Shown here one piece after another: positions 21,966 to 34,182 of a DNA stretch of 64,000 bases. The translations under genes were made by a program, and so were the position numbers. Source of the stretch: Pseudopithomyces maydicus (lineage: Eukaryota > Ascomycota > Dothideomycetes > Pleosporales > Didymosphaeriaceae); NCBI GenBank assembly GCA_026873275.1, contig JANTUC010000010.1, positions 1,426,001 to 1,490,000 of the forward strand, read 5' to 3'. The notes beneath the pieces were generated by a model. The model made no database searches. It was given only the letters and a program-made list of their open reading frames with translations, and had not been told where the DNA came from. Position 1 is the first letter of the stretch. Every line of letters starts with the position of its first letter.

Positions 21966-24790
21966 ATGCCAGCCATGGCTCCTCGCGCGAGCTCCCCGGC
22001 GCTCTCCGAGAACGAGTTCGACATCGGCGCCGCACTTTTCGGAGACAATGACGACGCGCCCACCGGAAATACATCTACTATCGATCTGGGACTGGACCTG
22101 GAAGGCGGCAGTGAAGATGGATCTGACGACGAGGCCTTTATAGCAGCTACACAAGCTGCCTCGAACAGGAAGTCCTCAAATCTGAAAGGCCACACGGTCA
22201 AAAAAGGCGGAGGTTTCCAGGCCATGGGTTTGAACGCTGCTCTTTTACAAGCTATTACAAAAAAAGGCTACAAAGTTCCGACTCCCATTCAGCGCCGCGC
22301 CGTGCCTCTTATACTCGACCGACAGGATGTTGTTGGAATGGCGCGTACTGGTTCTGGAAAGACTGCAGCGTTCGTGATACCGATGATCCAAGCCTTGAAG
22401 GCGCATTCGGCCAAGTTTGGCGCCCGTGCCATCATTATGTCGCCCTCGAGAGAGCTGGCGTTGCAAACTCTAAAGGTTGTAAAAGAGTTGGGCAGAGGTA
22501 CTGATCTGCGAACTGTGCTGTTGGTTGGTGGAGATAGCCTCGATGAGCGTACGTACCGCCGTCGTTAACACATCTGATCCCCAGGTACTAACTCCAAGAT
22601 AGAATTCAGCTCTATGACCACGAATCCAGATATCGTCATAGCCACTCCTGGCCGTTTCCTGCACCTGAAAGTTGAGATGAACTTGGACCTCTCTTCCGTA
22701 CGATATATTGTCTTCGACGAAGCCGACCGCTTGTTCGAGATGGGTTTTGCTGCACAACTGGCCGAAATTCTTCACGCGTTGCCAACGTCCAGACAGACGC
22801 TTTTGTTCTCAGCGACACTTCCGAAGTCGTTAGTCGAATTCGCTCGTGCTGGTCTCCAGGAACCAAGATTGATCCGTCTTGACGATTCGAAGGTTTCACC
22901 CGATCTCGAAAGTGCCTTTTTCACGATCAAAACTGGTGAAAGAGATGGTGCTCTCCTGTACTTGCTCGATAAAGTTATCAAAATGCCTACTGGCGAGACT
23001 GAAGCTGCGAAGCAAGCAAGAAACCCAGATAAAAAAGGTGGTAACAAGAAGCGCAAGCGTGGACCCGAAGCTCCTAATCCTGTGGGCACCCCTACACCAA
23101 ATTCCACAGTCATCTTCGCGGCTACAAAGCATCGAGTTGAATATCTGGCTAGTCTCCTTAAAGCTGCGGGATACGCAGTATCATATGGTATTATAAAACA
23201 GGCATGTGTGTACGTGTCACTCGCTAACATTTACCAGTGTATGGTAACTTGGATCAGACAGCTCGTAAACTTCAAGTACAAGACTTTAGAGCAGGCCTCA
23301 CGAATGTTCTAGTGGTGACTGATGTCGCAGCGCGTGGTCTTGATCTACCTTATCTCGCGAATGTCATCAACTACGACTTTCCTTCACAGCCAAAGATCTT
23401 TGTCCATCGTGTCGGACGAACAGCTCGAGCAGGTAGGAAGGGATGGAGTTACAGCTTGATCCGAGAATCCGACATGCCTTACTTGATCGACCTTCAACTA
23501 TTCTTAGGGCAGCCTCTCGTTTCTGAAAAGACACCAGGAAAAGAGCCAAACTATGCCCAAGAGGTGATAGTCGGTACATTCGTGCAGGATGAGCTTGAAC
23601 CTGAGGTTGAGCTTGTAAACAGGCTGCATGAGGATGGTGATGGATTGACCGATCTTCAGGTCGTGGCGGGCAAAGGTGAAGCTCAATACACAAGAACAAG
23701 AAACTCGGCTAGCACTGAGTCTGTGAAACGGGCGAAGCAATTGCTATCGACACGCAGTTTGTCCAACACCCACCTGCTCTTCCGTAACGAGGTTCATGAC
23801 GCCCTGCGCGAAAAGGAAAAGATGCTAGAGAGGATCAGTTCTTTCCGCCCCACGGAGTCTATCTTTGAGGTAGGCAACCGAGGCTCGGGCGGTGAGGCTG
23901 CTGAGGTCATGAAAAAGAGGCGGCAGCAAATCGACAGGATGAAACAGAAACAAGTCAGCCAATTCAACACTGCATCCGACGGTGTAAGCGAAAGGACAGC
24001 ACCAGTGGAGGCCACAGAAAATTCCGATTTGGCCTCAGAAAACGGCGAGGATTTGGAAGATGCGGACTTGGCGTCTGATTCAGACGACCTTGAAATTTCC
24101 GTATCGCAGCCGACCTCTCGTAATGGAGGGAAAGATGACTGGCAGAACTCTGAGTTCTTCATGTCGTACGAACCTAAGGGCGTGAATGCAGCTGAAGAAC
24201 GTGGTTACGGGGTTCATACGGGCTCGTATAACACGGCCCAGCAAGCCTCTAACTTCGTAGAGAGCGCTAGGGCCGCACAGATGGATCTCACGAATGACGA
24301 GGCGCGGGGATTTGCAGAAGCTAGCAAGGCCAAGGGCATGCGCTGGGATAAGAAATCTAAAAAGTACGTTGCTAAAGCCAACGACGAGGATGGTTCCAAA
24401 GGAGCAAAGATGGTGGTGGGAGAAAGTGGAGTCAAGATCGCCGCGAGTTTCCGAAGCGGCCGGTACGACGATTGGCGCAAATCGAACAAGGTCGGCCGCT
24501 TGCCACGTGTCGGTGAATTAGAAAAGCAAGGCCATGGAGCTGCTCACGGTGGTGGTCGCCACTACAAGCATAAGGCAGAAAAGGCGCCCAAAGAAGCTGA
24601 CCGGTACCGTGATGATTACCAGACCCAGAAGAAGAAAGTTGCGGAGGCAAAGGAGAAGCGTATTGGAAAGTTCAAGGACGGTACAGGCAAGAACGAACTC
24701 AAGGGTGTTGACGATGTGCGCAAGCAACGCCAACTCGAGGAGAGGCGGAAACAGAAGAACGCAAGGCCTTCTAAAAAGCGCAAGTTCTAA
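21966..24790 (+). CDS. dbp10: ATP-dependent RNA helicase Dbp10 (DDX54 family)
   Basis: Exons 21966..22548, 22603..23187 and 23238..24790, giving 906 residues. A second ATG three codons downstream (21975) is an alternative start. DEAD-box motifs in order: Q motif GYKVPTPIQRRAVPLI, motif I ARTGSGKTAAF, Ia SPSRELALQ, Ib TPGRFLH, II FDEADRLFEMGF, III SATLPKS, V TDVAARGLDLP, VI HRVGRTARAGRKG. The C-terminal extension has the DBP10CT region (DDWRKSNKVGRLPRVGEL) and ends in a basic nuclear/nucleolar tail (RPSKKRKF). Yeast Dbp10 acts in 60S ribosome assembly in the nucleolus. Exon 2 includes a basic insert (KKGGNKKRKRGP) before motif IV, usual in this family. Confidence 0.95.
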
Positions 24791-27700
24791 GCTCGCACCT
24801 AGTATAATTGATCATGTCGTTTTTTCTTTTGCATTTGAAGGCATGAATATGGCATTGGGCAAATCAAAACAACTGTCCACAATTGTGCTGCTCAAGTACA
24901 ATTTTCCTCCCTCCTTCACACGTATTGATCGGGTCTTCAGCCTTACCAAGCCCCATCGGTACGTACCGAACGCACCAAACGCCGTGTACTACTGTGCGGG
25001 CCAAGCGCTGCAGTGGGTATAGGGGCTTACATGGAAGCACGAAGAGTCCTTGTGCTTGCATATCTCACCATACATGCTTACCATCATCATCTCCACTGAG
25101 CAAACCCTCGTAGTATCGTACATGAGGTTGGAGTTCCTGTTGCACATACGGACGCACAAATACCGGGTCATCTGCTAATCTGGAAATAGTAATTTCGCAA
25201 TATGCAAGCATCGGCAAATGAAATATCAGGGCCAGTCACACGATACGCAGCTTCGCGCGAGAATTGTGTCCCAATCGAGAAGTTTTCGTATTGTTCTGTA
25301 GATGCATGGGAATTGGCTGATGCTGCGCGACTCATGGCGAATAAAATAATTCCAATCTGGTCTACGAGGTGCATCTTCGGGATACAGAGTGAAGACGCAT
25401 GCATCCCGATGCTGCTAGCGTCCACCATCCGCGTAACGCGCCCCATCCACAACTTACGATGGTGGCAAAGGCGCGCGCTACCGACACGAATGAAGTTGAC
25501 ATTGACAGCAGTCGCATATCAAGCGACACCAGCTAGCGCCTCAACGTGGCACCACCGAGCCAGAGTGTGAAAGACTCTGAGAGCCTGATCCATACTCATT
25601 TTCCGCCGGACACTGAGGTAGGTAGAGGGCCGTACACTTACCTCGTTTATGGCCCACGGCGACGCCGACAAGCATCAGGGCTTGATTTAAGCGACAGTCT
25701 AAAGAAAGAACGCAAAAATGCAGACGAGGATGACGTGCGGTGCAAGTGCCCTTTACCCGCAATGGTGAGTTTCGCTTTCGAAACGGAATGAGTATAGGCC
25801 ATCGCTCGACCCAGATCGGAATTCAACCGCTACGCCTCGAGCATGCAGCTGCCCGTATTTGGGGCGGCTGCAGACCAGGGATATGCTGGCGCCTCAATAT
25901 CTTTGCTTCTGTGGAAGGAATATTCTGCGGAGCTTACTAGTTCCAGTTAAGAGGGAAACCGAACGGACTTCGAGAAGACGCCCCATGCGGTAGTTGTCGC
26001 GTTTTTTTTTACATCCGTCCCGTGTGTCCTGTACTTAGGCGACGGGAGTGTGCCCTAAGCAGGCGGATGTTGGATCACGTGAGCTCGTGCTCGTTCCGAT
26101 GCACGAGAAAAGTCGCCAGGCAACAACCCAGCCCAGCGTGCTGAATTCTCCGAGATTGGTCCCGCACTGCTTGCTCTGCTGGCATCCTTCGTTCAAGTTG
26201 AGCACACCCATGCGTACAATGCAGTGGCACAATTCGATTCGGTCCAATATTGCATTGCAAATTCGACCAACATTGGATAAACAATACAAAATGGGGCACG
26301 TCTCTGGTGTGACCTTTTGCATGGCCAGTGGAACAGAGGTTCATGGGTAGCAGCCCAGTGTTGAGGGTCATTGATCTAGCCGAGAGAGGTAGTCACACGC
26401 TGAATCTACACGACTCACGCCGCTACAACCGAGTGTGCTCTAATTCCGCGGAAATTTACTGCTCCGTGATGCAACTATCACCTGCAGAAGTGAGCAGTTC
26501 ACGCTTCCTCATGGTTGATCTATCTCCCAAGGTTTCGTGGTGCGGTTCCTTCAACATATCGCCTATAACCGTTGCAAGCCGTGGATGCACGCTCATCATG
26601 ATATGACCGAGGCGAGCACACAAGGCAGGGGTGCATGCTGAGCTGCGTTTGGAGGAAGAATTCGCCAGCATACTGGAGGATGTCGACGGGCCGTACCCAG
26701 TCAATGGTAGGCGCGTGCATACCAGGGGTAATCATTAGCTTGTGGCTTTCAATAAGCACCCTGGTCGACGCTGGCCTACTTTTGGCACAAACGTGGGTTC
26801 GCAGATCGCGCGGTTGAATCCGTGGGTTCTTGCGCCCCTGAACCTGACACTGATCCTGGGTTGTGGATTCGAGGGGCATGACGTTTTCCGCAGACTCGAA
26901 CTGATCGCACTGCAGCATGTCGTGCCTTTGCTGCCAGTATCCGCCGCATGGCCTCCGCAAAAAGCAATTCAGCCATGGCAGCAGGCGATGGTCCAACGAC
27001 GGAGAGTGGGACAGAGCGTTTGACGAAGCAAAACGTTGTCACAGGTCCATTCGGTGATCGGCCATTTTTACAGCCTTACTTTGGGATACAACAGAAATGA
27101 GCCAATAAATGGCCTAGCCTCAAGCCTCTGTTAGGGGTGGTTCCAATACTTCCGCTGCCATTTTTGGCTCACTCTGCTGAAAAGGCTAAAATCCTGGTAC
27201 GGCAGGGCTTCCACGATGCTCCCAAAAGCTCCGTTTCGCTACGGTCATCAGAAAGCACGGCGCATCGGGCTGCGAGAAACAGCCGCACTCACCACGTTTT
27301 CACCAGCACTACCGTCCTCCTCTTTGGGCGAAGCGAGGGCTCGGAGACGCAGCTTACACACCATATGGCGTGGGTCCGGAGTGATTGCCTGTCTTGGCGG
27401 CGTTGGATGTCCCCATTTGTGCGTGCGTCCGTTGGGCATGTTCTCGAGCTTCCAGAATGGCCATGGAAGCACACAGCGTCGCCTTAAGCGAGTAGAGACT
27501 CCGTACCTGTACTCTATGTCCATGCACAGGACAGCAACGTGAAGGGCAGGTGGCAATCCAAATAGATACAACGGAGTCACGACGGCCACGAGACACCATA
27601 AGCTTCGTAGCGGCGCTGCTATTCTTGGTCCACAGCCAATCTATTCATGCCTCCCTCCTCAGAGACAGGTCGAAAAAGGGTCGCTAGGGTCTAGCACCCG

Positions 27701-30042
27701 CATTTCCGAGCTCAAGCTTCTTACTGGGACGTGTGGTGCGTGTAGAACCTGGTTGTGTGCTCGTCAGGTCCTCTATCGCACCTGCAGGCGTGCTGACGAC
27801 AGTTATGGGAGGGCGACGGAGGCAGCCATTGGCCACTATAGCGCCAGCTGTGAAGACCCGCTCGTGGGGAGATTGGACTTGTCACATGCGTCACATTTCT
27901 CTCTACAAGCTTTGTCGACAATTTCCCTAGGATATATCACAATGACTGTGCCACCGCGAGGCTCGGCGTACGGCTCCACAGTGCGCAAGCTCCCCGGACG
28001 CATGAATCAGGGCAATCTCCGCAGCGGATGTTTTTTGGGTGATCGTCGACGGCAACCAGGATCGCAGACACCACACCGGAGTATTTTGGGCGAGATTGCA
28101 TGCTGCTCGATACATGACGACAAGCCACAGCTATATGTCGGCTGGTATGACCTCGATGGGTTTTCGTTTATCAATTGCATGCCGTTGGACAGCACCGAGA
28201 TTGTCGGTCCCTGGCGTCGCTTTCGTAATGGTAATCAATCTGCCCAGTACGAGCTCGACGGTGGGTGCTGGCTGGCACGGGACGAAAACACTGGCGATGG
28301 ATCCATTGCTCGATGGGCTGGCGCTATATACGCCTTGGTGTGTGCTCTACGGGCCGCTCGAGAAGCTATGGTCCCATTCGGCAAGCTTCGCGAGACGGCC
28401 ACAAGGCGCGAGGGACAAGCATGATTAACGCTTTATGCAACAGGCCGGCGGTGGTGATGACGATGGTTGGTTCGGCCCATGACTACCTCACGGCTGTTGA
28501 AAAAAGGTTGAAGTTGGAGTTGTGCCGTGGGTCTGCTCCAGGGCGTCCTCCGACGGCACAGCAAGCAAGCAACCTTGGAAGCAAGCAAGCAAGCGGGTGC
28601 GAGCCCCAGCCAACCCCATCGTCGCGCGCGCGTCCGTTAGATGATGGCCCTGGAGTCGACCTGGCGAGGGTCGAGAAGCACCAGGCGAGGAGCCTTTGGC
28701 AAACAAAGGGTTCAAGCAAGCCCTATCCGCAGGGCGGGTCGATCAACGCGGTGGCTGACGCCGTGTCATATCTGTTTCCGCAGCGCTGCACGCAGACTTT
28801 TAGCCATGCTTTGGCCATGGGCAACCGTCGAGACCCTGGCCTGGCTGGCTTCCTGCGCTCGCCGTCGCCGCGACGAGGGTGCCGACGAGCGTACCCACGG
28901 GCAGGCGAGTCCGCTCTTTGGGCGCCGGGAGCGCGAGCAGTGACAGGTGTGCCGGCCGCGCGGGCCTGTCACTGGAGCCACCTCGCGGTGATAGGCAGCG
29001 CTCTAGGCTGGTGACGGGCGTGGTGGGCGTGGTGTCTGGAGCGGCGCCTGACGCAGTAAGCCATCCACCACACACACGAGGACGGCGCGCTGTCGGGCCT
29101 TCCGGCGCTGGGGACGCGGCATGCCAGCCGCCGTGTGCAGCTGCACATTGTCGACGCCCTTTGCCCACCGGCTGTGGCCTCCACCGCAATAGTGCCTCGC
29201 CTGCTGCTGTCCCTAGCCATCGCTAGCCATCGCTAGCTGGACGGTTTGCGCAGCAGGGGACATGCCGGCGCGCGTAGGCGAGCCATCCACGCCGCTCCCA
29301 CCTGGGCCATGGCCCATGGCCCATGGCCCCATTGCCCATGCTCTCCACGCCGGCTGCGCGACTCTTGGGACAGCGGCATGCCTTGCCTTGCCAAAGAACC
29401 ATCAGCCGAACAACAGGCCAGCATGCCGTCGCCGACGCGCCCCTGGCCGCCCAAGCTTCCCATAGCCCGGTGCTCCTGCGGTCCCGTGTGGTGGCTGTCA
29501 TCCATCGCCTGCACCACCCGCAGGGATTTCCAAACAGATCTGTGAGCAGTAACGAGAGAACCGATCGAGGTTATTACTGGAGGATCTCCGCCGAGCTAGC
29601 TGGACTTTCTCCCTCCTGCGTTCAGTGCTGCTCGCACGCACCACTGACCATTGGCTCTGTCATCCGCACCCTCACCACCTGGGCACTTCTCCGACCACCG
29701 CACTCAGCCCTGTCTTGACGGACTGGCTCACCCTCTTCCCTGTCTCCACGGGAGCTCGCGTGCTTCTTACGCAGCCTGCGTTGAAACAAGACCTCCGACC
29801 GCACAAGTCTTGAACGGAAATTTCCAAAAAGGTACCGACGACCTTTCCTTTCTCCGTCTTCTGCACCCATCCCTGCCCGGACTTCGTAACTCGACGGATG
29901 TTTCTGATACTCCGTAAGGGGGACCCTATGTAAATGTTTGGCGATATCTTTCTTTCTCAATGTGCAAATTCAACCTTCCCCGCGTCTGTAGCCGTTGTTC
30001 AGGTTCCTAGTCCTGGAGATTGTTAACTCACCTGTCCTCGAC
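24791..30042. other. long gene-poor region (5.2 kb)
   Basis: No supportable gene. Composition is mosaic: moderate GC from 24.8 to 28 kb, then strongly GC-rich from 28.5 to 29.5 kb. Simple tracts include agcaagcaagcaac/gcaagcaagcaagc around 28,560-28,600 and ccatggccc units near 29,310. Overlapping open frames of 60-250 codons on both strands lack motifs and look like composition artefacts. The last kilobase is probably promoter and 5' leader of the PAS-like regulator at 30,043. Confidence 0.5.
29306..29340. repeat. self-complementary CCATGGCC tandem units
   Basis: The stretch gggccatggcccatggcc repeats a palindromic gccatggc unit about three times and could fold into small hairpins. It lies in GC-rich non-coding sequence. 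Confidence 0.6.
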
Positions 30043-32215
30043 ATGCAGGCGCAACCACTCGACATTCTCGAAGCCCATCACCCTCCGTCCCATCTAGGCA
30101 GCTCTCCGATTCCTTTTGGCCTGCCAACCATCCACACCGAGTATTGCGCTTCCGCTGCGGACGCGGCGTTTGAGCGCTGCGCTGGCCAAGCTATGCAGAG
30201 TCTGTCCTTACCTCCTCTGACTTCACTTCCTTCTTCGCCCTTCGGGCGGTATCAAGAACCAGGAAGCAGCCTGGTCAAACTTCCACCACAGTTCAGTCCT
30301 GGTAGGCCTGAGCAGCACGGCTATCCCTCTCCTCCCATGTCCGATTCTCACTCGCCCGCTCGCCATCCAGCCCACATTGTCGAACAGGAAGGACATCGCT
30401 ACCCGCCACGTCTGCACGAACCACGCCCGCATCCGCCGGCTTCATCCTTGCTCGATCCTCGATCGGCGAACATTCCCCAGGCTATCGCCCAACAGCGTCC
30501 GTTGTATCCTGGAGAATCCCCAGCCCGAGGCCAACCAATGCACTACCATCCAGGACGCCCTCTCGACCCTCCTTTTGGATCTGTCCATATTTCGCAAAAT
30601 TATGTATATGGGTATCCTCCCCCTGGTGTACCCCAATATCTGGGTAGCCAAGGCGGGGCACCAGGCCCTCAGGTGCAGCAAGGCGCAATCATAACCCCGC
30701 AGCCTTTGAGACAAACGAAGCCAGCGAGAAGAACTAAAGCGCATGTCGCTTCTGCTTGTGTGAACTGCAAGAAGGCTCATCTTAGCTGTGACGTTCAGCG
30801 CCCCTGTGGCCGATGTGTAGCATCTGGAAAGCAGGTCAGTAACTGCTGGGTCTGACATGGTATAGTTATAGGTGCTGACGCGACTCAAGGATACTTGCAA
30901 AGATGTGCAACACAAGAAGAGAGGACGACCAAGGTTGAGAGACGACAAAGAATTTGGAAGAAGCGAAGAAGCTCGCATGGCATCTACTCAACTTCTAGGG
31001 ACATTACCTCATACGGGTCCTGATGTGTTAGCTCAACAAGCTCCATATTCAACGGTCGCAAGGGCAGCCGAGCCCTTTCGCGTGTTGGCATCAACCCGAG
31101 ACGATGAGATCCCTAAAAATCGTCTTCAACCCGCAGCCATCAGCACTGCCATTTCACCACATGCTGGGAGTTTTGGCGGAGTGGCACCCTCTCCGTATTC
31201 CTCAGTACCAAATCTGGCGTATCAATCTCTGCCTGTGGCCTTTCTTGATCTAGATCTCGTCGTTCAAAAGACCAACCAGGCTTTCCAGGACCTGATCGCA
31301 TTCATCGGCGATGCTCGCGGTAAAACTCTGGCTGACTTCCTCGAGGGTCGACAACACGACATCCTCCAGCAACTACGCTCTGATTTGCGCATGGAGCGGG
31401 ACGAACGCGAGCCAACTTACATGGCCCCAATAACTCCTGTTGGTCAAGATCCTCTGCAGCCTGTTATGCAATCAGTCACAGACAAGGACGTGGATCATGT
31501 CAGTCACGGATATACGGACCGGCCAGTGCTTCTTAACTTCCGTCTTCCCAATGGCCAGTACCAGTCCCTTCAAACCCAAATTCGACTCGCGAAGACTTCA
31601 TTGTACTTTGTGACATTGGTGGTGCACACGCCGTCTCGAGCTACTGGTCCACCTCTTTTGACGAAGCAATTGGCTCCTCCGACGCCGACCCGGAACTCTC
31701 AGACCATGTCAGCTCCTACCAATGCACCGAGCAGAGATTTTGGCACATACGGCCTTCGACCTACATCTTCTGCCGGCTCGGCTCCTACCTCGCCCTATTT
31801 TAACTTTAATTCGGTCAGAACTTCACTTCCGACCGTCAGTTCCAGCTCTTACGGCGGCAGCCCTTCGTACGGCTACTCCCCAACAGCTGGTCCCGAGCAG
31901 GGATATTTTCCGACTCATCAGCCGCTATCCCAGCCGGGAGCGTACCCCTCTTCCTACCAGCCCGCGTCGAGGACCAACTCGGTCGCGTCCGAGGCTCAGC
32001 GCGGGGCGCCCCCTGCTCGGTTGGAGGGGCTACAACTACCGCCAATTCGCACCACACCTGCTCTAGGATCGCCCCTGGCGCAGGACTTTGGTGAAAACGT
32101 ACGCGTGCGCCGTCGCGCGTCCCCCCGAGCGCAGAAGCGAGACCCGATACGCCCGACACTGGTAAAAGACGACGTCTCAACATACACGAAGTTTTGGAAT
32201 AACGAACGACACTGA
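30043..32215 (+). CDS. Zn2Cys6 transcription factor with PAS-like region
   Basis: Exons 30043..30834 and 30890..32215, giving 705 residues. The intron 30835-30889 (branch gctgac) lies inside the zinc cluster, and splicing joins SACVNCKKAHLSCDVQ-RPCGRCVASGKQ to DTCKDVQHKKRGRPRLRDD. The cluster is therefore central (about residues 245-285), after a Pro/His/Ser-rich N-terminus. A PAS-like segment follows (YQSLPVAFLDLDLVVQKTNQ, then FQDLIAFIGD, then RGKTLADFLEG), as in ERT1/RDS2-type and related regulators. The C-terminus is low-complexity Ser/Pro/Tyr. The start is the first in-frame ATG after an upstream stop. The 5' leader appears long. Targets are unknown. Confidence 0.85.
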
Positions 32216-33270
32216 TGTGTTACGCATACGGCATCAACTAGACGATTTGACCTAATACAATTTGTTGTAATAGTCTCCATTGGGAGATTGTACATACCTT
32301 CCGGGGCGTCGACAAGGCCGGCCTTGTGGCCCATTTTCCAAGTGAACAAATTGAGTTTTTGAGCACGACAATAGCATTTTTCTCGGTCCAGGACAAGAGC
32401 CATTCTTGCCTCCCTTGCATTGCGGAGGAGTCTGTCGTTATAGCATCATTGGGGGCAGCGATACCATGGCATGCTCGTCTCTTGTTTTATTATATGCAAC
32501 AGTTTTCTTTGGTGCGTGCATGGTGATGTCAGGGGGGAGGGGGCGGACAGTCTGGTGAAGAGAGAGATGAAGTTGCTTACTTTCTACATTATATACGCTT
32601 GGGACGCTGAAGATGCACCATTGTCCAAGATCCCGCAAAGATCTTCGCTGAATGTACGCACTGGCAGCTGAACGGCGTGCTCTGCTCACTGATTGGTTTA
32701 TCGGAGATTTTTGATCGATCGGCGATCGCAGGACCCTGGGTTTGGAGCGCCGGAATTTTTTTAGCATGTGTTTCTTTTTCTCTTTGGCATATTATGGAGG
32801 AAAAACATTGATGAGTAGGGATGGGCGCAATTGTATACCCTTTTATTTAGCAGAATGTAACAACAGGATCAAATGGCACGACCGGATGGGTGGATGACTT
32901 CTATCGCGTGTGTCTTGGCTGAGTAACGTTGCAACGGGTACCTTATCCTTAATGGTCCGAGTACAGTGCCGATGACACCTTATTCACCACAAGTACTTCT
33001 GCTATGTGTATGCAGGGGGTATTCGCAGGTATCTGATTGAAGCTGGCTATGGCTCGTCGAAACAAGCTTTGTGTATCATATGCTACAAGGGTCCATCCAC
33101 CTCAAGCACGTGCTGCGCACATGCGGAACGCCATAGCAGATCCATGACTCCGTGCTCAGCAAGAGCTTATCCAGCTCGATAAGAACTCCATGCCCGTAAA
33201 CGCCATGCCGAAATAGAGTATCCCCAAAGGAGGAAAAGATCTGAGAAGCCTTGTCTCCCGACGACGCCAC
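32216..33270. other. intergenic between convergent 3' ends
   Basis: About 1 kb between the 3' ends of the plus-strand PAS-like regulator and the minus-strand J-domain gene. AT-rich 3' UTR-like patches occur (ttttatttagcag, ttgcatattatgg-like). Nothing gene-like was found. Confidence 0.5.
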
Positions 33271-33971
33271 TCAGCCAACCACCTTCATCTTCTTCTTTTT
33301 CTTCTTGCCATCCTCAGGGCCCTTGCCCTTCTGGAAATCCCTCCAACTATTGATTCGCACTTCCCGCGTCTTCTCCCACGCGTCATCGTGCTCCCTCTTG
33401 CGCTTCCGCTCCGCGTTCTCCTCCTCCTCCTTGCGCTGAGCACGTCCCTCCTCCCTCATCTGTGCCTCCATCTGCCTCCGCTTGCGCTTCTCGTTGTCCA
33501 TGATGACCCACGTCGTCTTCTCGCGCCACGCCGTTGCGAACTCTTCGCCGCGCGTCTCCTCGTCGTCGGCAGTGAGCTTGCGCTCGCGCATCAGCAGCAT
33601 GCGCGCATCCGCGATGTGCTCCTCCAGCTCGGCTCGCTGTTTCTCGTCCATGAGCACGGTCTGCGCTTTCTTAAGACGGTCGAAGGCCTCGGGCGCTTTG
33701 GGGTTGGTCGTCTTATCCGGATGGATGAGGAGCGACTTTGAGCGGTAGGTCTTCTTGATGTCGGACTCGGGGACACCGGGCTGGAGGTCTAGCACGGCGT
33801 AGGCATTCAGCTTGAAGACGTTGAGAATGCGGTCGATTTCGCCATCCTATAGACATTAGTACATGTGTCGAGTAGCGTGAACAGGCAACCTGGGGCGCTG
33901 CATGAACCTACCTTGTCGAGCTGCTTGCCCGTAGCCAGCAGCTCTGCCTCGAAGTCGGCGTCGTTGCTCAT
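33271..33971 (-). CDS. J-domain protein, DNAJC8 / Spf31-like
   Basis: Exons on the minus strand: 33971..33912 and 33846..33271, giving 211 residues. The J-domain spans about residues 30-95: NAYAVLDLQPGVPESDIKKT, then SLLIHPDKTTNPKAPEAFDR with the catalytic HPD triad intact. A long charged coiled-coil (EEGRAQRKEEEENAERKRKR) leads to a lysine-rich end. This layout matches DNAJC8 and fission yeast Spf31, J-proteins linked to the spliceosome and nucleus. Hsp70 stimulation is expected from the HPD motif. It shares a 211-bp promoter with DBP4. Confidence 0.9.
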
Positions 33972-34182
33972 TGTGGCGCGTTGCGGGCGTGTGGTGACTG
34001 CAGTGCGCAATGCAGTGTAAGGCCCTAGTTGTACGGGCGAGGGTGGACGCGCGCAGGCGGAGGTCGCAGGCACCTCCGAGAGCTGTGTTCCCCGCCGCGG
34101 CGCTCGGACCACGTCCATGTCTGTCTCCAAAAAAATTGGCCGCGGTGTCGCGTCTCCACCACAACCCCCAATCTTCCTCATC
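33972..34182. promoter_or_regulatory. bidirectional promoter, Spf31-like / DBP4
   Basis: The two divergent start codons are 211 bases apart. The sequence is GC-rich with CG steps and has no obvious TATA box. Confidence 0.55.

Noticed and set aside
26520..26996. 158-codon minus-strand frame
   Set aside because: No recognisable domain, no splice signals, and alternative frames of similar quality overlap it.
28265..29014. 249-codon frame in GC-rich DNA
   Set aside because: Runs over aagcaagc repeats and has no family resemblance; overlapping frames of similar length on the other strand show it is a composition effect.
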